This document shows positions 8,576 through 16,570 of a stretch of 64,000 nt of DNA, one piece after another. Within the stretch, counting starts at the first letter, position 1, and each line of letters starts with the position of its first letter. The notes below the pieces were generated by a model. It saw nothing but the letters and a program-made list of their open reading frames with translations, made no database searches and was not told where the DNA came from. Origin of the DNA: Flavobacteriaceae bacterium (lineage in GTDB: Bacteria > Bacteroidota > Bacteroidia > Flavobacteriales > Flavobacteriaceae); the NCBI GenBank assembly GCA_947457615.1, contig CANGWK010000007.1:35717-99716 (forward strand), in the 5' to 3' direction. The position numbers and the translations under genes are program-made.

Positions 8576-8816
8576 TTCTCTTTTTGGCTTTTAACGATTC
8601 AAGATGTTTTTTTGGATCAAAGTCATTTGCGATTCCACTTTCAATCCCTTCATGGATAGCTATTTTAAGAGCAATAATTTTGCTTTCTTCCTCTTCCAAC
8701 AATCTTAATCCAGCACGAATGACTTCGCTAGCGTTTTTAAATCTTCCTTCTGAAACTCTGTTGTCGACAAAGTTTTCAAAATAGTCCCCAAGAGAAACAG
8801 ATGTATTTCGTCCCAT
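8568..8816 (-). CDS. parD: ParD-type antitoxin
   Basis: An 82-residue protein with a ribbon-helix-helix N-terminal half (RNTSVSLGDYFENFVDNRV, then GRFKNASEVIRAGLRLLEEEE) and a charged C-terminal tail (DPKKHLESLKAKKRNG) that would bind the toxin. This is the standard ParD layout: a dimeric DNA-binding antitoxin that represses its own operon and neutralises ParE. The promoter region carries a 17-base palindrome overlapping the -7 box, fitting autorepression. Located in the accessory island between guaB and purB. Confidence 0.9.
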   Translation of the reverse strand: MGRNTSVSLGDYFENFVDNRVSEGRFKNASEVIRAGLRLLEEEESKIIALKIAIHEGIESGIANDFDPKKHLESLKAKKRNG

Positions 8817-8833
8817 AATTTTCTTATTTTCAA

Positions 8834-8855
8834 CAAAGTTACCAAAATTTGGTAA
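8834..8855 (-). promoter_or_regulatory. parDE promoter and palindromic operator
   Basis: On the minus strand 8841-8834 reads TAACTTTG, a -7 box 18 bases before the parD ATG. Overlapping it, 8839-8855 is a perfect palindrome TTACCAAA-A-TTTGGTAA. A repressor bound here would block the -7 element, consistent with autoregulation by ParD or the ParDE complex. Confidence 0.55.
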
Positions 8856-8898
8856 TTATTAAAGAGAAAATTGATTTTTCTCTGATGAAAAATTACAG

Positions 8899-9035
8899 TT
8901 AACGTTTTGCAGCTACCCGAAGGTGGCGATTTTTACCACAAATGTTGATGCGGAGAACCAATGTTTGATTAACAACAAATGTGTCTGCGGAGCACTGAAC
9001 CGCCACTTTTGGGTAGGTGCTGTTATGGCACGTTA
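8899..9035 (-). repeat. attC-like imperfect hairpin 2, at the 3' end of the LPO_1073-like gene
   Basis: Arms 8899-8928 (begins TTAACGTTTTGCAGC, ends GGTGGCG) and 9001-9035 (begins CGCCACTTTTGGGTAGG, ends GCACGTTA) pair along blocks TAACGT, CAGC, TACCC and GTGGCG with asymmetric bulges. The enclosed region holds a direct repeat around ATGCGGAG / CTGCGGAG. It lies one base after the stop of the downstream-oriented gene and has the same end boxes and nearly the same length (137 versus 134 bp) as hairpin 1. Confidence 0.5.
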
Positions 9036-9872
9036 TTATTCCCATCCGTCAAATGTTGTTGTCGTGTTAGTCAAGAGGTCAGATACTGATACTCCAATAA
9101 TTTGTCCAACAGTCGTGAGGTCTATTTTCTGCAAACCTTCATCCCAAACTTTTTTCATTGATGTTTTTAAAGCTACGTCTTTCATTTTTTCAAAGTCGTA
9201 TGAAAGTTTGTCTTTTTTGAACATATCATTTAAGCCACGTCCAATAAATGTGTTTACTTTCAAACAAGACAATGACTCTAAATGTGTAATATCAATGGGT
9301 CTAAAAGTAATATTTTGATACGGCTTAAGTCTTATGATTAACCAGTTGTCTAACCAATCTTGGAAATTTGTTTCGTTCACACCTAACGGTGGATAAGGAT
9401 TTGGTCGCACACCATAAAAGTTAACCGCCAATCCCAAAATCATTAATTGATTTACAGTTGCGTATGATATTGCATCACACGCCATTTTTGAGCCTAAAGC
9501 AAGTATAGATTCTGGTTCTGTTTTTAATCTTTCAGAAACTAGCCTAGCTAATATAATGTGTTTGTCCTTATTGTCTGTTTGTGCCGATGTAAGTAGTGCT
9601 TTTTGCAAAAGGGCAGAAAAGTCAGGGTGGTCTTGTGCTGAATTAATTTTTTCTTGAGAAATCTGTTTTGATTCTTCAAGTTGTTTAACTTTTTGTGCTA
9701 ATTCATTCAAAAAGTCCAACGTGTTTTCTGTTGCTTTTTGTTGAGCAACTTCTTTGTGGTCTTTGAAAAATGTTTGAATCCATTTTTCTCCTGAGTCCCA
9801 AGCTTTTTCTACAAACTTTCCAGCGGCTCCACCAACTGCTGCTCCAATTGCTATTATTGATAATGGGTCCAT
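9036..9872 (-). CDS. LPO_1073/Vpar_1526-like protein
   Basis: A 278-residue protein with a glycine-rich hydrophobic N terminus (DPLSIIAIGAAVGGAAGKFVEKAW), a charged, probably coiled-coil segment at about residues 45-80 and an alpha-helical body including DKHIILARLVSERLKTEPESILALGSKMACDAI. The last segment resembles, from memory, the family annotated LPO_1073/Vpar_1526, whose function is unknown; members occur in scattered accessory positions. No enzyme motif is visible. The gene is monocistronic, sits in the island next to ParDE, and is bounded by a GTTATGGCAC repeat on both sides in inverted orientation. A defence or stress role is possible but is inference only. Confidence 0.55.
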   Translation of the reverse strand: MDPLSIIAIGAAVGGAAGKFVEKAWDSGEKWIQTFFKDHKEVAQQKATENTLDFLNELAQKVKQLEESKQISQEKINSAQDHPDFSALLQKALLTSAQTDNKDKHIILARLVSERLKTEPESILALGSKMACDAISYATVNQLMILGLAVNFYGVRPNPYPPLGVNETNFQDWLDNWLIIRLKPYQNITFRPIDITHLESLSCLKVNTFIGRGLNDMFKKDKLSYDFEKMKDVALKTSMKKVWDEGLQKIDLTTVGQIIGVSVSDLLTNTTTTFDGWE

Positions 9873-9898
9873 AATTTATTCAGTGTTTATCTGTCGTT

Positions 9899-9915
9899 TT
9901 ATAATGTGCCATAAC
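9899..9915 (+). repeat. Inverted copy of the hairpin 2 terminus upstream of the LPO_1073-like gene
   Basis: TTATAATGTGCCATAAC is the inverse complement of 9022-9038 with 15 of 17 bases matching. The two copies bracket the gene at 9036-9872 and could be the boundary of a cassette. The following 9916-10065 is AT-rich and gene-free, with a weak dyad of GTATATACGCG and CGCATATACG. Confidence 0.5.
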
Positions 9916-10065
9916 TAGTATATACGCGCTACAAAGTATCGCATATACGCCTATATTTGGGTGGATTATCGCTATTTTAGTGCTATCTATATTAAATATA
10001 CAATAAAATTTTATATACAGTAACTATTTTTAATGCTAATAAGTATTTGAGAAGTTATTAAAACC

Positions 10066-10099
10066 AAAAGCCCAATAGAATGGCTTCTATTGGGCTTTT
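10066..10099 (-). terminator. Intrinsic terminator of purB
   Basis: AAAAGCCCAATAGAA, loop TGGC, then the exact complement: a 15-bp perfect stem with A-tracts and T-tracts on both sides, so it can work in both directions. It lies 20 bases past the purB stop. Confidence 0.85.
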
Positions 10100-10118
10100 G
10101 TATGGTTTTATTTATGTT

Positions 10119-11462
10119 CTAAATTCCTACAAAATTACTTGGGGTAATTTGCATTAATTCCGTTTTAATTGCATCCGAAACGTCTAGGGTTTGAATGAAA
10201 TTATGAATGGCATTTTTATCAATGGCTTCGTTGGTTCTTGTTAAACCTTTCAAAGCTTCGTAAGGATTTGGGTAGCCTTCTCTTCTTAATATGGTTTGAA
10301 TTGCCTCAGCTACTACAGCCCAGTTTTTTTCTAAATCTTCGTGAAATTTGGGCTCGTTCAATAATAATTTGTTCAACCCTTTTAAAGTCGATTCAAATGC
10401 AATTAAGGTATGTCCCATAGGTACGCCAATATTTCTTAAAACGGTGCTGTCTGTTAAATCACGCTGCAATCTAGAAAGCGGTAATTTTGCCGAAAGGTGC
10501 TCAAAAACAGCATTGGCAATTCCAAGATTCCCTTCGCTATTTTCAAAATCAATAGGGTTCACTTTATGTGGCATGGCCGAAGACCCAATTTCGCCTGCTT
10601 TGATTTTTTGTTTGAAATAATCCATAGAAACATACGTCCAAATATCGCGATCCAAATCCATTATTATGGTATTGATTCGCTTTAAAGCATCGAAAAAAGC
10701 AGCAAAATGATCGTAGTGTTCTATTTGAGTAGTCGGAAAAGAGTGGTGTAAACCTAAAGTAGATTCAACAAAGTCAGTTCCAAATTTCTTCCAATCGGTA
10801 TTTGGGTATGCTACGTGGTGGGCATTGTAATTTCCGGTAGCACCGCCAAATTTAGCTGCAAACGGAATATTGAATAACAAACGCATTTGCTCTTCTAATC
10901 GTTCTACAAAAACTAAAATTTCTTTTCCTAATCGGGTAGGAGAGGCAGGTTGCCCATGGGTTCTAGCAAGCATCGGAATTGCTGCCCATTCGATGGATAA
11001 TTCTTTTAACTTAGCAATTACCGAAATCAATCCAGGTAAATATACTTTTTCAAAAGCCTCTTTGGTAGATAATGGAATGGCCGTGTTATTGATGTCTTGG
11101 GAAGTCAATCCGAAGTGGATGAATTCCTTAAATTGTTCTAATCCTAAGGCTTCAAATTTACTTTTGATAAAATATTCTACCGCTTTCACATCGTGGTTCG
11201 TAGTTTTTTCGGTTTCTTTTATCCAAAGAGCATCTTCAGTAGAAAAGGTGGTATAAATTTTACGTAAATCCTCAAAAACAGATTTGCTAACGCCAGAAAG
11301 TTGCGGTAATTGGGCTTCGCAAAGCGCAATAAAATATTCGATTTCTACTAAAACTCGATATTTAATAAGCGCTTCCTCTGAAAAGAAAGCCGATAGGGAA
11401 ACAGTTTTGCTTCTATATCTTCCGTCAATTGGTGAAATAGCGTTTAATTCAGTTAATTGCAT
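10119..11462 (-). CDS. purB: Adenylosuccinate lyase
   Basis: A 447-residue fumarase-superfamily enzyme acting twice in purine synthesis: releasing fumarate from SAICAR and from adenylosuccinate. Signature GSSAMPHKVNPIDFENSEG, with the mobile catalytic loop Ser, is intact. Other conserved parts are TNHDVKAVEYFIK, HFGLTSQDINNTA and ARTHGQPASPTRLGKE. The N terminus LNAISPIDGRYRSKT is typical of the longer E. coli-type PurB. It is a single gene with its own promoter box (11488-11495) and a strong terminator, and forms the right border of the accessory island. Confidence 0.97.
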   Translation of the reverse strand: MQLTELNAISPIDGRYRSKTVSLSAFFSEEALIKYRVLVEIEYFIALCEAQLPQLSGVSKSVFEDLRKIYTTFSTEDALWIKETEKTTNHDVKAVEYFIKSKFEALGLEQFKEFIHFGLTSQDINNTAIPLSTKEAFEKVYLPGLISVIAKLKELSIEWAAIPMLARTHGQPASPTRLGKEILVFVERLEEQMRLLFNIPFAAKFGGATGNYNAHHVAYPNTDWKKFGTDFVESTLGLHHSFPTTQIEHYDHFAAFFDALKRINTIIMDLDRDIWTYVSMDYFKQKIKAGEIGSSAMPHKVNPIDFENSEGNLGIANAVFEHLSAKLPLSRLQRDLTDSTVLRNIGVPMGHTLIAFESTLKGLNKLLLNEPKFHEDLEKNWAVVAEAIQTILRREGYPNPYEALKGLTRTNEAIDKNAIHNFIQTLDVSDAIKTELMQITPSNFVGI

Positions 11463-11487
11463 GTTGTTGTGTTGTTATTTAAAGATG

Positions 11488-11495
11488 CAAAAGTA
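11488..11495 (-). promoter_or_regulatory. Candidate -7 box (TACTTTTG) of purB
   Basis: Minus-strand TACTTTTG 25 bases before the purB ATG. No TTG at the canonical spacing. Confidence 0.45.
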
Positions 11496-11616
11496 AGCAA
11501 TAGTGTTCAGTGTTTTGTAATCAAATTTCAGTTTTTTATCTGTTTTAAGTTTAATAAAATAAAATAATTTGTATGATTCCTCATTTAATATCTTTTACCT
11601 TCCTTTTTTTATTTGA

Positions 11617-11645
11617 TTGAATACCTTCCAATTTTACTATTTTTG
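11617..11645 (+). promoter_or_regulatory. Promoter of the trmH-GSCFA pair
   Basis: TTG (11617-11619), 18 bases, then TATTTTTG (11638-11645): a complete Bacteroidetes-type promoter 20 bases before the trmH ATG. Confidence 0.6.
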
Positions 11646-11665
11646 CTAACAATTAATATTTCCAA

Positions 11666-12328
11666 ATGGTCGATTTAGAATACCTTGCCTTTTTAGAAAA
11701 TATCCTTACTGAAAATAGAAAGGAACGATTCCAACAAGTTTTGGCAAAAAGAACCAATCATTTTACAATTTGTATGGAGGATATTTTTCAATTACACAAC
11801 ACAAGTGCGGTGATGCGGAGTTGCGAAGTATTTGGCATCCAACAACTAAATGTAATTGAAGAACGGTATACCAAATCTATAGATAAAGAAATTGCTATGG
11901 GAGCTCAAAAATGGGTAGATGTTAATCGGTTTGATAGTATTTCGGGATGTATTTCGGATATGAAAAGTAAAGGGTATCAAATTATTGCCACCACGCCCCA
12001 CGAAAAAGATTGTGAATTGGATGATTTTGATATTTCAAAACCAAGTGCTCTTTTTTTCGGAACCGAAAGAGATGGCTTATCTGCAGAAGTGCTTCAAAAT
12101 GCTGACGGATTTCTAAAAATTCCAATGGCAGGATTTACTGAGAGTTTGAATATATCTGTTTCGGCTGCAATTATCATTCAAAATTTAATGAGTCGTTTAC
12201 ATAAATCGGATATCAATTGGCAATTATCAGAAAAAGAAATTTTAGAAAAAAGATTGCAATGGGCTAAAAATACCATCAAGGATATTAAGCGAATCGAAGC
12301 TCGGTATAACGCGGAACATACTATTTAG
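11666..12328 (+). CDS. trmH: TrmH-family tRNA/rRNA 2'-O-methyltransferase
   Basis: A 220-residue SpoU/TrmH-class SPOUT methyltransferase. The three class motifs are visible: NTSAVMRSCEVFGI (substrate-side Arg), ALFFGTERDGLSAEVL (SAM-binding knot) and IPMAGFTESLNISVSAAI with the conserved Asn-x-Ser. Size and the C-terminal extension fit TrmH, which methylates G18 of tRNAs, better than RlmB. The GSCFA gene follows after five bases in the same transcript. Confidence 0.88.
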   Translation: MVDLEYLAFLENILTENRKERFQQVLAKRTNHFTICMEDIFQLHNTSAVMRSCEVFGIQQLNVIEERYTKSIDKEIAMGAQKWVDVNRFDSISGCISDMKSKGYQIIATTPHEKDCELDDFDISKPSALFFGTERDGLSAEVLQNADGFLKIPMAGFTESLNISVSAAIIIQNLMSRLHKSDINWQLSEKEILEKRLQWAKNTIKDIKRIEARYNAEHTI

Positions 12329-12333
12329 AAAAT

Positions 12334-13284
12334 ATGGATTTCACAACTAAAATTCCAATCGCAAAATCCAATGCTCCAATAGATTATTCTTCTAAAATAG
12401 TTTCAATTGGCTCTTGTTTTGCAGATAACATAGGCGAAAAATTTGATTTTTTTAAGTTTCAAACTACCTCAAATCCTTTCGGAATTATATTCAATCCTGT
12501 TTCTATAGAAAAGATTGTCGATAGAGCAATCAATCTAATTTATTTCACCGACGGCGATCTTTTTTTTCATAACGAATTATGGCATTGTTATGAGGTGCAT
12601 TCCGATTTGAGTAGCGAAAATAAAGAAGAATTTCTGTCTAATTTAAATCAAATACTTAAAGAAACGAACCAGCAATTAACTACTGCCACTCATTTAATTA
12701 TCACTTACGGAACTTCCTGGGTTTATAAATTAAAACCATCAGGAACAGTTGTCGCTAATTGCCATAAAGTAGCACAAAATCAATTTGATAAAGAAATTTT
12801 ATCTGTTGAAGAGATAGAGAAATCCATACGAAATAGTATAGATTTAATTCGAAAAGCAAATCCAAACTGCAATTTAATTTTCACCATTTCACCAGTACGA
12901 CATCTTAAAGATGGCTTTATTGAAAACCAACTAAGCAAAGCACATTTGATTACGGCTGTTCAAAAAATCAGCAATCACCAATTATCCAATATCCATTATT
13001 TTCCTTCTTACGAAATTGTAATGGATGAACTTCGTGATTATCGGTTTTATGCCCAAGATATGTTGCATCCCAACTCAATTGCTATAGATTACATCTGGGA
13101 ACGCTTTTGCGAAAGTACTATTGTTGAAGAAGCAAATTCAATTATGCAAGAAGTGGAAAGCATCCAAAAAGGAATGGCTCATCGACCGTTTCATCCACAG
13201 TCGATAAGCCATATTAAATTTCTTCAAAGTCTTAACGAAAAAGCAGCTCTACTCGAAGCGCAATTTCCATTTATGAAATTCTAA
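12334..13284 (+). CDS. GSCFA domain protein
   Basis: A 316-residue protein with the family-naming motif SIGSCFADNIGEKF at about residues 26-39, followed by NPFGIIFNP, THLIITYGTSWVY and LIFTISPVRHLKDGF. GSCFA resembles SGNH/GDSL-type hydrolases, where the first motif carries the nucleophilic Ser and the later HP (DMLHPNSIA, about residue 247) the catalytic His. Substrate unknown. Translated in the same operon as trmH (5-base gap). Confidence 0.9.
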   Translation: MDFTTKIPIAKSNAPIDYSSKIVSIGSCFADNIGEKFDFFKFQTTSNPFGIIFNPVSIEKIVDRAINLIYFTDGDLFFHNELWHCYEVHSDLSSENKEEFLSNLNQILKETNQQLTTATHLIITYGTSWVYKLKPSGTVVANCHKVAQNQFDKEILSVEEIEKSIRNSIDLIRKANPNCNLIFTISPVRHLKDGFIENQLSKAHLITAVQKISNHQLSNIHYFPSYEIVMDELRDYRFYAQDMLHPNSIAIDYIWERFCESTIVEEANSIMQEVESIQKGMAHRPFHPQSISHIKFLQSLNEKAALLEAQFPFMKF

Positions 13285-13295
13285 ATTAATATCAT

Positions 13296-13603
13296 TTACA
13301 ATTTATTTTGCAAACTACTCCATCCGCCACCATTCATAGCATCCACGGCATTATTTTTTAAAATTGAAGTTGCCTGAGCACTGCGCATGCCACTAGCGCA
13401 ACAAGCAATAACAGGTTTATCCCATTTTTTATTTCTTCCATTTTGTCTGAGATAACGTTCAACGGAATATTTTTCGACCCTTTTATATGTCCTCCTTGGT
13501 ATTCCCCCGGAGTTCTCACATCAACAATTACAGCTCCTTTAGCCATAAATTCGGAAATACTTTCCGATTTTCCACCTAAACCTAACATGCTTAATAATCC
13601 CAT
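13296..13603 (-). pseudogene. Rhodanese-like protein, interrupted by a -1 frameshift at an A-run
   Basis: The open frame from 13603 encodes MGLLSMLGLGGKSES then a rhodanese N-terminal half (VDVRTPGEYQGGHIKGSKNI) but goes out of frame after EEIKN. From the A-run (plus-strand T-run 13425-13430) the -1 frame reads WDKPVIACCASGMRSAQATS and ends with a normal rhodanese C terminus at 13296. The catalytic Cys in CCASGMR is therefore only reached after a frameshift. Options are a one-base deletion (true pseudogene), a sequencing error, or recoding, since the run forms the slippery heptamer A AAA AAT. Rhodaneses transfer sulfane sulfur. Confidence 0.8.
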
Positions 13604-13736
13604 ATTTTTATTTTTTTAAGATTAGTATTCTTCAAAATTTGATTCTTCAAAACAACTAAAAAATCAATCCGATGGCAAAACTAAATCATTTTGTTCAGCA
13701 ATTTTGTAACAAAGGTTACGAAAGCCAAAATATTCT

Positions 13737-13744
13737 TATATTTG
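13737..13744 (+). promoter_or_regulatory. Candidate -7 box (TATATTTG) of the TetR gene
   Basis: TATATTTG ends seven bases before the ATG at 13752, predicting a leaderless or nearly leaderless message. A short dyad GTAAC-AAAG-GTTAC lies just upstream at about 13706-13719 and may be a repressor site. Confidence 0.45.
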
Positions 13745-13751
13745 AAATCGC

Positions 13752-14321
13752 ATGAAGATTACCGACAGAAAAACCGAAATAATAAATGTAGCTGCTAAAC
13801 TTTTCAAAGAGAAAGGATATAGCGCCGTTACCGTGCGTGATATAGCTCAGGCCATGGATATTAAAGCTGCAAGCTTGTACAATCATATAAAATCAAAGCA
13901 AGAAATTTTAGTTTTAATTGTTATCGAAATTGCCGAAGAGTTTACCAATATCATGGATGAGGTTTTAAATTCTGATGCATCAACGATTGACAAATTAGAA
14001 CGAATTATTCAGTTGCATATTGATATAACCCTACGAAATCCAGATGCTTTGGCTTGCTTAAATAACGATTGGATGCATTTAACAGATACTAAATTGGATC
14101 ATTTCATTAAAATGCGAAAAGATTATGAAAATAATTTTAAAATAATTGTAAAAACTGGAATCGAAAACGGAGAAATAAAAAATTATAATATTGATGTAAT
14201 TATTTTTTCCATACTTTCCACATTGCGAACATTGTATATTTGGTACAACAAAACTAACAAATTAAGTTCTAAATCATTAACGGACAATATGATTAAAGTG
14301 CTGCTTAACGGAATTGCTTAA
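13752..14321 (+). CDS. TetR/AcrR-family transcriptional regulator of the paa cluster
   Basis: A 189-residue repressor with the N-terminal helix-turn-helix intact (IINVAAKLFKEKGYSAVTVRDIAQAMDIKAASLYNHIKSKQEIL, described by its parts, about residues 9-52) and an all-helical ligand-binding C-terminal part. The recognition helix ASLYNHIKSK is typical of TetR. It stands 130 bases ahead of paaE on the same strand, and a 20-base palindrome lies between the paaE -7 box and paaE. By analogy with PaaR-type TetR regulators it probably represses the cluster until phenylacetyl-CoA or a related CoA ester binds; this is inference. Confidence 0.85.
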   Translation: MKITDRKTEIINVAAKLFKEKGYSAVTVRDIAQAMDIKAASLYNHIKSKQEILVLIVIEIAEEFTNIMDEVLNSDASTIDKLERIIQLHIDITLRNPDALACLNNDWMHLTDTKLDHFIKMRKDYENNFKIIVKTGIENGEIKNYNIDVIIFSILSTLRTLYIWYNKTNKLSSKSLTDNMIKVLLNGIA

Positions 14322-14402
14322 TTTTTACGGGACCTTTAACTTGTATAAATATATGTTCTTGAAAAAAAATACATCGTTTTCGTAATATATTAAAAAATTC
14401 AG

Positions 14403-14437
14403 TAAATTTGCATTGTAAACTAACAGTTGTTAGTTTA
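14403..14437 (+). promoter_or_regulatory. paa promoter -7 box and palindromic operator
   Basis: TAAATTTG (14403-14410) is a -7 box, and 14416-14437 is a palindrome of 10-base arms, TAAACTAACA and TGTTAGTTTA, around GT. The palindrome would cover the transcription start site, a classic repressor position, and fits the size of TetR-family operators. Confidence 0.6.
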
Positions 14438-14453
14438 ATTAAATATAATTTTC

Positions 14454-15527
14454 ATGTCCAAATTTCATAGCATTCAAGTTACGGATATTTATAAAGAAAC
14501 CAGGGATTGTTCGGTTGTCACTTTTGGTATTCCTGAAAATTTAAAATCTGATTTTGCATACAATTCAGGACAATATCTTACAATAAAAGCAACCATTAAT
14601 GGTAATGAAGTAAGACGTTCTTACTCCCTATGTTCTAGTCCATCCGAAAATAGATGGCAAGTTGCAGTTAAAAAAATCGATTCTGGGTTATTTTCAACTT
14701 TTGTAAATAACCAATTAAAAAAAGATGATTTTCTAGAAGTTATGCCACCTAATGGCACTTTTTTCACCCAAATAAATCCAAGTTTAGAAAAAAACTATCT
14801 AGCATTTGCTGCAGGAAGTGGAATCACGCCAATTCTTTCTATCATTAAAAATCATTTGGCAAGTGAGCCAAACAGTACGTTTCAGCTTTTTTATTTAAAT
14901 AGAACGGTTAAATCCATTATCTTTAAAGAAGAATTGGAACAACTTAAGAATGAATATTTCAATCGTTTAGAAATTTTTCATTTCCTAACCAAAGAACACC
15001 GTGCGTCCGAATTATTTAATGGCCGTTTTACCCAAGAAAAATTACAGGTTTTAACCGAAAAAATAATAAATATTCCTACTACAAATGAATGTTTTATCTG
15101 TGGTCCTGAGCAAATGATATTCTTAATTAGAGACGAATTAATTGCCGCAGGGTTAGATAAAGATAAAATCCATTACGAACTATTTACATCAGGAATTACT
15201 GAAGATGATAAGGCGCGAATGGCAAAAATTGTAGAGAAAAAAGTTGAAGGAACCGATGTCACAATCATCGATGGAGGAAAAGAATTCCATTTCGTTATGG
15301 ATGATGATTTCGATAATATTCTGGATGGTGCACTGGCCGCTGGTGCTGATTTACCATACGCATGTAAAGGTGGTGTTTGTAGTACTTGCAAGTGCAAAGT
15401 TGTATCCGGAACTGTAGAAATGAAAATTAATTACGCATTAGACGAAAATGAGGTGGCAAAAGGATTGGTGTTAAGCTGTCAAGCCGTGCCTACCTCTGAA
15501 AAAGTTGTAGTAGATTTTGGAGTATAA
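14454..15527 (+). CDS. paaE: Phenylacetyl-CoA epoxidase, reductase subunit PaaE
   Basis: A 357-residue flavo-iron-sulfur reductase that passes electrons from NAD(P)H through FAD and a 2Fe-2S cluster to the di-iron PaaA subunit. FAD-binding RRSYSLCSSP is near residue 61, the NAD(P)-binding AAGSGITPILSI near 120, CGPEQM near 220, and the C-terminal plant-type ferredoxin domain carries CKGGVCSTCKCKV with a distal LSCQA Cys. Length matches E. coli PaaE. It is first in this cluster rather than last as in E. coli, and directly follows the proposed operator. Confidence 0.95.
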   Translation: MSKFHSIQVTDIYKETRDCSVVTFGIPENLKSDFAYNSGQYLTIKATINGNEVRRSYSLCSSPSENRWQVAVKKIDSGLFSTFVNNQLKKDDFLEVMPPNGTFFTQINPSLEKNYLAFAAGSGITPILSIIKNHLASEPNSTFQLFYLNRTVKSIIFKEELEQLKNEYFNRLEIFHFLTKEHRASELFNGRFTQEKLQVLTEKIINIPTTNECFICGPEQMIFLIRDELIAAGLDKDKIHYELFTSGITEDDKARMAKIVEKKVEGTDVTIIDGGKEFHFVMDDDFDNILDGALAAGADLPYACKGGVCSTCKCKVVSGTVEMKINYALDENEVAKGLVLSCQAVPTSEKVVVDFGV

Positions 15528-15550
15528 ATCAATAATAAATTGAAAAAATT

Positions 15551-16507
15551 ATGTCTGAACACGAAGTAAAAAACCTAGAAGCAATATTCGATGCACGAAT
15601 AGCACGCGACGAAAAAATCGAGCCCAAAGAATGGATGCCTGAAAAGTACCGCCTAACTCATATTCGTCAAATTTCGCAACATGCCCATTCCGAAATTGTA
15701 GGAATGCTTCCAGAAGCTAATTGGATAACACGTGCACCTTCTTTAAAAAGAAAAGTAGCGCTGTTAGCCAAAATTCAAGATGAAGCTGGCCATGGTTTAT
15801 ATTTATATTCTGCTTGCGAAACACTCGGGATTTCTCGAGAAGAATTATACGAACAACTCCATTCTGGAAAAGCAAAATATTCTAGTATTTTTAATTATCC
15901 AACACTTACATGGGCTGATATGGGTGCAATTGGTTGGCTTGTTGACGGTGCTGCAATTATCAATCAAGTTCCATTAACAACCACTTCTTTTGGACCTTAT
16001 GCACGTGCTATGGTTCGTGTTTGTAAGGAAGAAAGTTTCCACCAACGCCAAGGTTTTCAAATCATGATGACACTGGCCGAAGGAACTCCTGAGCAAAAAG
16101 AAATGGCGCAAGATGCTTTAAACCGATGGTGGTTTCCAGCTTTGATGATGTTAGGGCCAACAGATGATGCATCGGTTCATACCGAGCAATCTATGAAATG
16201 GAAATTAAAGCGCAAAACCAATGACGAATTGCGTCAACAATTTGTAGATCAAACCGTTCCACAAGCACATATGATTGGATTGACGATTCCAGATACAACG
16301 TTAAAGTTCAACGAAGAAACCAAGCATTACGAATTTGGAGAACTTGATTGGAACGAATTTTGGCAAGTTGTAAAAGGCCATGGTCCTTGCAACAAAGAAC
16401 GAATTTCAGCTCGAAAAAATGCTTGGGAAAATGGAAAATGGGTGCGTGATGCTGCAATGGCTTACGCCGAAAAACAAGCTACTAAAGAAATAAAAGAAGC
16501 AATATAA
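15551..16507 (+). CDS. paaA: Phenylacetyl-CoA epoxidase, catalytic subunit PaaA
   Basis: A 318-residue ferritin-like subunit holding the di-iron centre that forms the 1,2-epoxide of phenylacetyl-CoA. Ligand motifs are seen in order: [24 protein letters not shown], and the second pair [36 protein letters not shown] (by parts) is diagnostic. Length equals that of characterised PaaA. Starts 24 bases after paaE. Confidence 0.97.
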   Translation: MSEHEVKNLEAIFDARIARDEKIEPKEWMPEKYRLTHIRQISQHAHSEIVGMLPEANWITRAPSLKRKVALLAKIQDEAGHGLYLYSACETLGISREELYEQLHSGKAKYSSIFNYPTLTWADMGAIGWLVDGAAIINQVPLTTTSFGPYARAMVRVCKEESFHQRQGFQIMMTLAEGTPEQKEMAQDALNRWWFPALMMLGPTDDASVHTEQSMKWKLKRKTNDELRQQFVDQTVPQAHMIGLTIPDTTLKFNEETKHYEFGELDWNEFWQVVKGHGPCNKERISARKNAWENGKWVRDAAMAYAEKQATKEIKEAI

Positions 16508-16513
16508 TCTTAC

Positions 16514-16550
16514 GAATTATTAATTACGATTTTTTTCTAATTTATAATTC
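16514..16550. repeat. Intercistronic inverted repeat paaA-paaB
   Basis: GAATTATTAATTA (16514-16526) pairs with TAATTTATAATTC (16538-16550), 12 of 13 bases, giving a hairpin in the 63-base gap. Confidence 0.5.
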
Positions 16551-16570
16551 ATAATTTAAAATTCAAATTT

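Noticed and set aside
8140..9035. CRISPR-like repeat array
   Set aside because: Only two hairpin copies with differing centres and gene-length spacing; no short direct repeats with regular spacers exist anywhere in the window.
8923..9318. An open frame on the plus strand across hairpin 2 and the end of the LPO_1073-like gene
   Set aside because: It is antisense to a better-supported gene, has no family resemblance and owes its openness to the hairpin sequence.
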